Shown here in pieces: positions 60,285-64,000 of a DNA stretch of 64,000 bases (position 1 is its first letter; each line of letters starts with the position of its first letter). The DNA is taken from positions 62,001-126,000 of the forward strand of contig NZ_PYMH01000012.1 in the NCBI RefSeq assembly GCF_003025555.1, in the 5' to 3' direction. Source of the stretch: Photobacterium lutimaris (GTDB lineage Bacteria > Pseudomonadota > Gammaproteobacteria > Enterobacterales > Vibrionaceae). The position numbers and the translations under genes are program-made. Under the pieces are notes generated by a model, which saw only the letters and a program-made list of their open reading frames with translations, was not told the origin of the DNA and made no database searches.

Positions 60285-61004
60285 ATGCAAACCCCTCACA
60301 TTCTAATTGTAGAAGACGAGCACGTAACACGTAATACCCTGAAAAGCATCTTTGAGGCAGAGGGTTACACCGTTTTTGAAGCCAATGATGGCGCAGAAAT
60401 GCACCAGATGCTTTCTGAGCACCCAGTTCACCTGGTGATCATGGATATCAACCTACCGGGTAAAAATGGCCTGCTTCTTGCGCGCGAGCTTCGCGAGCAG
60501 GGCGACATGGCGCTGATGTTCCTGACTGGCCGTGACAACGAAGTGGATAAGATCCTTGGTTTGGAAATCGGCGCCGATGACTACATCACCAAGCCGTTCA
60601 ACCCTCGAGAGCTGACTATCCGTGCTCGCAACCTGCTAACTCGTGCTATGAACCAAGGCTTGCCAACTGAAGACAAGCGCCTGGTTGAACGTTATGAGTT
60701 CAACGGCTGGTCGCTAGAAATCAACAGCCGCTCTCTGGTTAGCCCAAGCGGTGATCAGTTCAAGCTGCCACGCTCTGAGTTCCGTGCCCTGCTTCACTTC
60801 TGTGAAAACCCAGGTAAGATCCAAACGCGTGCCGAGCTACTGAAGAAAATGACTGGCCGTGAGCTTAAGCCGCACGACCGTACCGTCGACGTAACGATCC
60901 GTCGTATCCGCAAACACTTCGAGTCAGTGGCAGATACCCCGGAAATCATCGCGACTATCCACGGTGAAGGTTACCGTTTCTGCGGCGATCTGGAAGAAGA
61001 ATAA
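60285..61004 (+). CDS. arcA: redox response regulator ArcA
   Basis: ArcA is the response regulator of the ArcBA system and represses aerobic metabolism when oxygen is low. The 239-residue product has a receiver domain with Asp54 (VIMDINLPGK) and the acidic pocket VEDEH. The OmpR-type winged helix is at the C terminus (LKPHDRTVDVTIRRIRKHFE; IHGEGYRFCG). Its sensor ArcB lies on the opposite strand 670 bases away. In E. coli the two genes are far apart. Confidence 0.98.
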   Translation: MQTPHILIVEDEHVTRNTLKSIFEAEGYTVFEANDGAEMHQMLSEHPVHLVIMDINLPGKNGLLLARELREQGDMALMFLTGRDNEVDKILGLEIGADDYITKPFNPRELTIRARNLLTRAMNQGLPTEDKRLVERYEFNGWSLEINSRSLVSPSGDQFKLPRSEFRALLHFCENPGKIQTRAELLKKMTGRELKPHDRTVDVTIRRIRKHFESVADTPEIIATIHGEGYRFCGDLEEE

Positions 61005-61026
61005 TTCCACACCGAACGCAGACAGC

Positions 61027-61052
61027 AAAAAAGCTCCTTACGGAGCTTTTTT
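61027..61052. terminator. terminator between arcA and the arcB operon
   Basis: The stem AAGCTCC/GGAGCTT with a 4-base loop has T runs in both directions, between convergent units. Confidence 0.88.
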
Positions 61053-61097
61053 TGTTTACGCTGAAGCAAAAGTTCAGCCCCAGTAAGTCGCACCCGA

Positions 61098-61673
61098 TCA
61101 GAACACCTGGCTGACCAGCACACCGCGTTGGATCAAGACCTGCTCTTGACCTTGATAGAGTACCGTTACCGCAATATCGGCCTTGCTGCCTGGCAACCAT
61201 TCAGGTCCCCCGCGCAAGCTCACCTCCAGGCTCATCTCGCCTTCCGAGCGGACGTCAAGGTTCTCCTGCCCCAGCCATAGTTGCTCTTCCTGCGCAACCA
61301 ACACCTGCAATATTTCCACCCCTTGCGGCAGTGGCTTCATGTCACGCGTTAGCAAGCGAATGGAGGCATGCAGCTTATTCGCAGGTTGGCTACCATCATC
61401 ACCGATCACCGGCATGCTATTGAGCCACAGTTCACTGCCCAGATAAACCGTGGCATCTGACAATATCAACTCTTGCGGTGACTGCCAGATATCCACTTCT
61501 GCCGGCAGAGTGGCCGGGAGATCCTCAACCAGAGGCGCTACCTGTTCGGCGTGTTCCTCGGCAGCGGCCGGCTGCTGACCTTCCGCCTCTTTGTCTTTTG
61601 CCATGTCACCGCATCCAGCAACGAAAAGAATCCCCGCCGCTAACAGCAGTGTTTTTGCGTCAGTTCCCATCAT
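61098..61673 (-). CDS. lipoprotein coupled to arcB
   Basis: I do not recognise the family. The 191-residue product has a lipoprotein signal peptide with lipobox VAGC (Cys21, followed by Gly, Asp), so it is lipidated. A low-complexity acidic linker (KDKEAEGQQPAAAEEHAEQ) leads to a beta-rich domain (about 60-191) that looks like an immunoglobulin-type fold. Its ATG overlaps the arcB stop (ATGATG around TGA), so it is made with ArcB. A periplasmic or envelope accessory role to the Arc system is possible but unproven. Confidence 0.82.
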   Translation of the reverse strand: MMGTDAKTLLLAAGILFVAGCGDMAKDKEAEGQQPAAAEEHAEQVAPLVEDLPATLPAEVDIWQSPQELILSDATVYLGSELWLNSMPVIGDDGSQPANKLHASIRLLTRDMKPLPQGVEILQVLVAQEEQLWLGQENLDVRSEGEMSLEVSLRGGPEWLPGSKADIAVTVLYQGQEQVLIQRGVLVSQVF

Positions 61674-64000
61674 GCTTTCTCCTGCTGGGCTAGCCAGTCT
61701 TTAAGCACCTTAAGATCATTGTGGTAGCCATCTTTGATTTCATCGACCCAATCATTGATATTCTCCCACCAAGCTGGCAACTCAGGGGATTGGGCTTTCT
61801 GGGCGACCTGCTGGATATGCTTGAGGCCGATAGAGCCCGCTGCGCCTTTGATTTTGTGCGCTTCGAACTTGATGCCGTCTTGATCCTTGGCCGTCATATT
61901 GGAATCCAGGATCGCAATGTATTCCGGCATCTTATCCTCAAACATCGCGATGCTGTCATACACAGGCTTGGTACCGACAATTTCCACATAGGACGTCAGC
62001 ATCTCCAAGTCCAGCAAGGTATTGACCATCTCATTGCTGACTCCCTGCGGGGTTGGTTCATTTTCCACCAGTTCCTCTCCTTCTTCCTCGTCCAGCGGGC
62101 AAGTCAGTACCAATCGCTGGATCACTTCCGTGATTGCCTTGACGCTCAGCGGTTTGCTGATTGCGTCGTCCATTCCTTTGTCCAAGTACTCACTCTTGTC
62201 CTTGATCACATTGGCAGTCAGGGCCACCAATGCCGGCAGGTAATCGAATCGCTCGCGGAGCTTGGCTGCCACATCGAAGCCGGTCATATCCGGCAGCTGG
62301 ATATCCAACAGGACCAAATCATAAGCGTCAGGATCAAACATCGACAGCGCCTCTTCACCGCGCATTGCTACCGTCACCTCATGGCCCAAGCTTTCTAGCA
62401 ACGCCTTGGCAACAGTAATATTGAGCTCGATATCCTCAACCATAAAGATATTTAGGCTGATCTGCGGGGCGACGGGCAGGGCTTCCTCTTCCACCACCTG
62501 CTCGACCAGTGGGACGGTAATCGTCACGGTAAAGGTACTGCCCTCACCGACTTCCGAGTTGACCGTGATATCGCCCCCCATCATCTGTACCAGCTGGCGC
62601 GAAACCGATAAGCCAATTCCGGTACCGACCGCGTGCAAATTATCGTCCTCATCTTTCACCTGATAGTACATGGCAAAAATTTTATCGAGCTCCGTTGCCG
62701 GGATCCCTATCCCGCTGTCTTCAACCTCAAAGGTAATATGCGCTTGATGGCCGTCGACTTCGCTACTGACCGACATCACCACCCCGCCGTCCTTGGTGAA
62801 CTTGGTCGCATTGCCGATCAAATTCCACAGCACCTGACGCAATCGGGTACCGTCGACCTCGATACATTCAGGCAGTTCGGTCAGCCTTTCGAGGTCAAAG
62901 CGCAAGCCTTTCTGGCTCGCCATCAAGGCCGAGATATTCTCCATCTCGGCGACAAAATCATGAAAGTCCAACGGCTTGGGCATCAACTCGAGACGACGGC
63001 GGTCCGACTTATCCATATCGATGATATCGTTGAAAATATTACCGAGGGTAATGGCGCTAACATAAATGGTGCGCATGTAGTCGTTCTGCTCTTGGTCGAG
63101 CTTGGTCTCCAGTAGCATCCGGCTCAGACCAACAATGCCGTTAAGCGGCGTGCGCAATTCATGGCTGATGGTCGAAATAAATGCGGTCTTGTCTCGGCTC
63201 GCTTTTTCCTGGGCGTCCTGATATTGCTTGCGCTCGGTAATGTCGCGACCAAAACCCATCAAGCCCAAACGTCGTCCATCACGGCTGTAAAACGGAACCT
63301 TGCGCAATTCGAAGATAGCCTTGCGACCGTCCGGGTACTCCAGCCACTGCTCATAGGTCAGCGACACATTATTCTGGAACACCTGCTGATCGGTCTCGGA
63401 AATTTTGCTGGCAACCTCTTCGCTGTACACATCCCTCGGGGTAAGACCAACCAATTGCTTCTCGGTCCGGTTGGTCAGCTCCTCCATCGCCCGGTTGCAA
63501 CCGGAAAACTGGCCCTTTTCATTGCGGTAATAAATCAGATCCGGCGAGGCATCGAGGAAGGACTTGAGCAAGGCGCTCTGTTCAGCCAGCTCAAGCTGGG
63601 CATTTTCGCGTTGATAGACTTCGTTTTCCAGATCCTGCATTGCTTCCTGGCGGGCCTCTTCGGCTTTTTCCCGCTCTTCAATTTCTTGGTTCAGCTGGCT
63701 GATATTGTCCTGCAACTGCTTGTTGAGCTGCATGTCACGCGAACGCATCTCTTCGAGCTTGGTGACCAGCTTTGACAAACGTTGACGGGACTCTTCGAGT
63801 TGATCGACCACCACCGAGAGAAAATAGACAGCCCAAGGGGTGATCAGCAAGCCGAAGAAGACTGAACGGACAATATCAATATCTAGTACTTCCCCCTGCA
63901 ATACCAAGGTGACGCCAATCTGCACCACGACAGCAAGGGCGACCAGGGCCAATGCCAGTAACAAGCTAAACCTAACCAGTCCGAGTTTGACTAGCAGATC
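61670..64000 (-). CDS. arcB: hybrid sensor kinase ArcB (5' end cut by window edge)
   Basis: ArcB senses the quinone redox state and phosphorylates ArcA. The frame runs off the window; in comparison with E. coli about 12 N-terminal residues are missing. Domains seen in order: two membrane segments (LLLALALVALAVVVQIGV; FFGLLITPWAVYFLSVVV), a coiled coil, PAS (FLDASPDLIYYRNEKGQF), histidine kinase (FISTISHELRTPLNG; NLIGNATKF; GTGIGLSVSRQLV), receiver (LVLLDIQLPDMTG) and HPt (FEAHKIKGAAGSIGLKH). The full three-step phosphorelay is therefore present. Confidence 0.98.
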   Translation of the reverse strand, partial: DLLVKLGLVRFSLLLALALVALAVVVQIGVTLVLQGEVLDIDIVRSVFFGLLITPWAVYFLSVVVDQLEESRQRLSKLVTKLEEMRSRDMQLNKQLQDNISQLNQEIEEREKAEEARQEAMQDLENEVYQRENAQLELAEQSALLKSFLDASPDLIYYRNEKGQFSGCNRAMEELTNRTEKQLVGLTPRDVYSEEVASKISETDQQVFQNNVSLTYEQWLEYPDGRKAIFELRKVPFYSRDGRRLGLMGFGRDITERKQYQDAQEKASRDKTAFISTISHELRTPLNGIVGLSRMLLETKLDQEQNDYMRTIYVSAITLGNIFNDIIDMDKSDRRRLELMPKPLDFHDFVAEMENISALMASQKGLRFDLERLTELPECIEVDGTRLRQVLWNLIGNATKFTKDGGVVMSVSSEVDGHQAHITFEVEDSGIGIPATELDKIFAMYYQVKDEDDNLHAVGTGIGLSVSRQLVQMMGGDITVNSEVGEGSTFTVTITVPLVEQVVEEEALPVAPQISLNIFMVEDIELNITVAKALLESLGHEVTVAMRGEEALSMFDPDAYDLVLLDIQLPDMTGFDVAAKLRERFDYLPALVALTANVIKDKSEYLDKGMDDAISKPLSVKAITEVIQRLVLTCPLDEEEGEELVENEPTPQGVSNEMVNTLLDLEMLTSYVEIVGTKPVYDSIAMFEDKMPEYIAILDSNMTAKDQDGIKFEAHKIKGAAGSIGLKHIQQVAQKAQSPELPAWWENINDWVDEIKDGYHNDLKVLKDWLAQQEKA

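Noticed and set aside
1..64000. Mobile elements, defence systems, CRISPR, tRNA or rRNA
   Set aside because: I looked for transposase or integrase genes, spaced repeats and tRNA-like cloverleafs. The only recombinase is housekeeping XerD, and none of the others was found.

Overview
The window is an unbroken stretch of core chromosome from a gamma-proteobacterium of the family Vibrionaceae. Three genes point there together: a HlyU-type ArsR regulator, a VpsR-type regulator beside lysS, and the Na+/phosphate symporter NptA. The genus (Vibrio, Photobacterium or Grimontia/Enterovibrio) cannot be settled from this sequence. I saw no rRNA, tRNA, insertion sequence, prophage or CRISPR array. Nearly all genes are housekeeping genes, so the interest lies in the regulatory DNA and a few small or decayed genes.

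Positions 1-18600 hold carB-carA, dapB, ispH, fkpB, lspA, ileS, ribF, murJ (minus strand), rpsT (plus), hlyU, nhaR and nhaA with a coupled small secreted protein (minus), then nptA (plus). Except for the vibrio-specific genes this follows the nhaA-to-carB order of Escherichia coli. It covers carbamoyl phosphate, lysine/peptidoglycan and isoprenoid precursors, lipoprotein signal peptidase, flavin synthesis, lipid II flipping and Na+/phosphate transport.

Positions 18600-30975 hold thyA, lgt, a TauE-like exporter, ptsP and rppH (minus), then mutH and tas (plus). After these come a DUF1127 protein, a VpsR orthologue and a DAACS symporter (minus). The rppH-mutH gap carries a cluster of DnaA boxes at the place where E. 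coli has DARS2.

Positions 31000-45100 hold lysS, prfB (with the programmed +1 frameshift), recJ, dsbC and xerD, divergent from fldB. They are followed by brnQ, trmN6, srmB, yaaA and alsT.

Positions 45100-64000 hold a DUF3545 protein, a hemerythrin-like protein, ung, an untracked 41-residue ORF, nfo, grcA, and a truncated symporter copy next to an intact one. Next comes the thr operon with its leader peptide and attenuator, then aceK, a small outer-membrane-like protein, an RraA-like protein, a DUF3293 protein, arcA, a lipoprotein and arcB (5' end cut by the window edge). The respiratory control genes arcA/arcB and the anaerobic gene grcA are linked by FNR-type sites that can be read directly in the sequence.

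Several genes start at TTG or GTG (carA, rpsT, brnQ, murJ, srmB, alsT, rppH). I chose these starts from the ribosome binding site and the family N-terminus.
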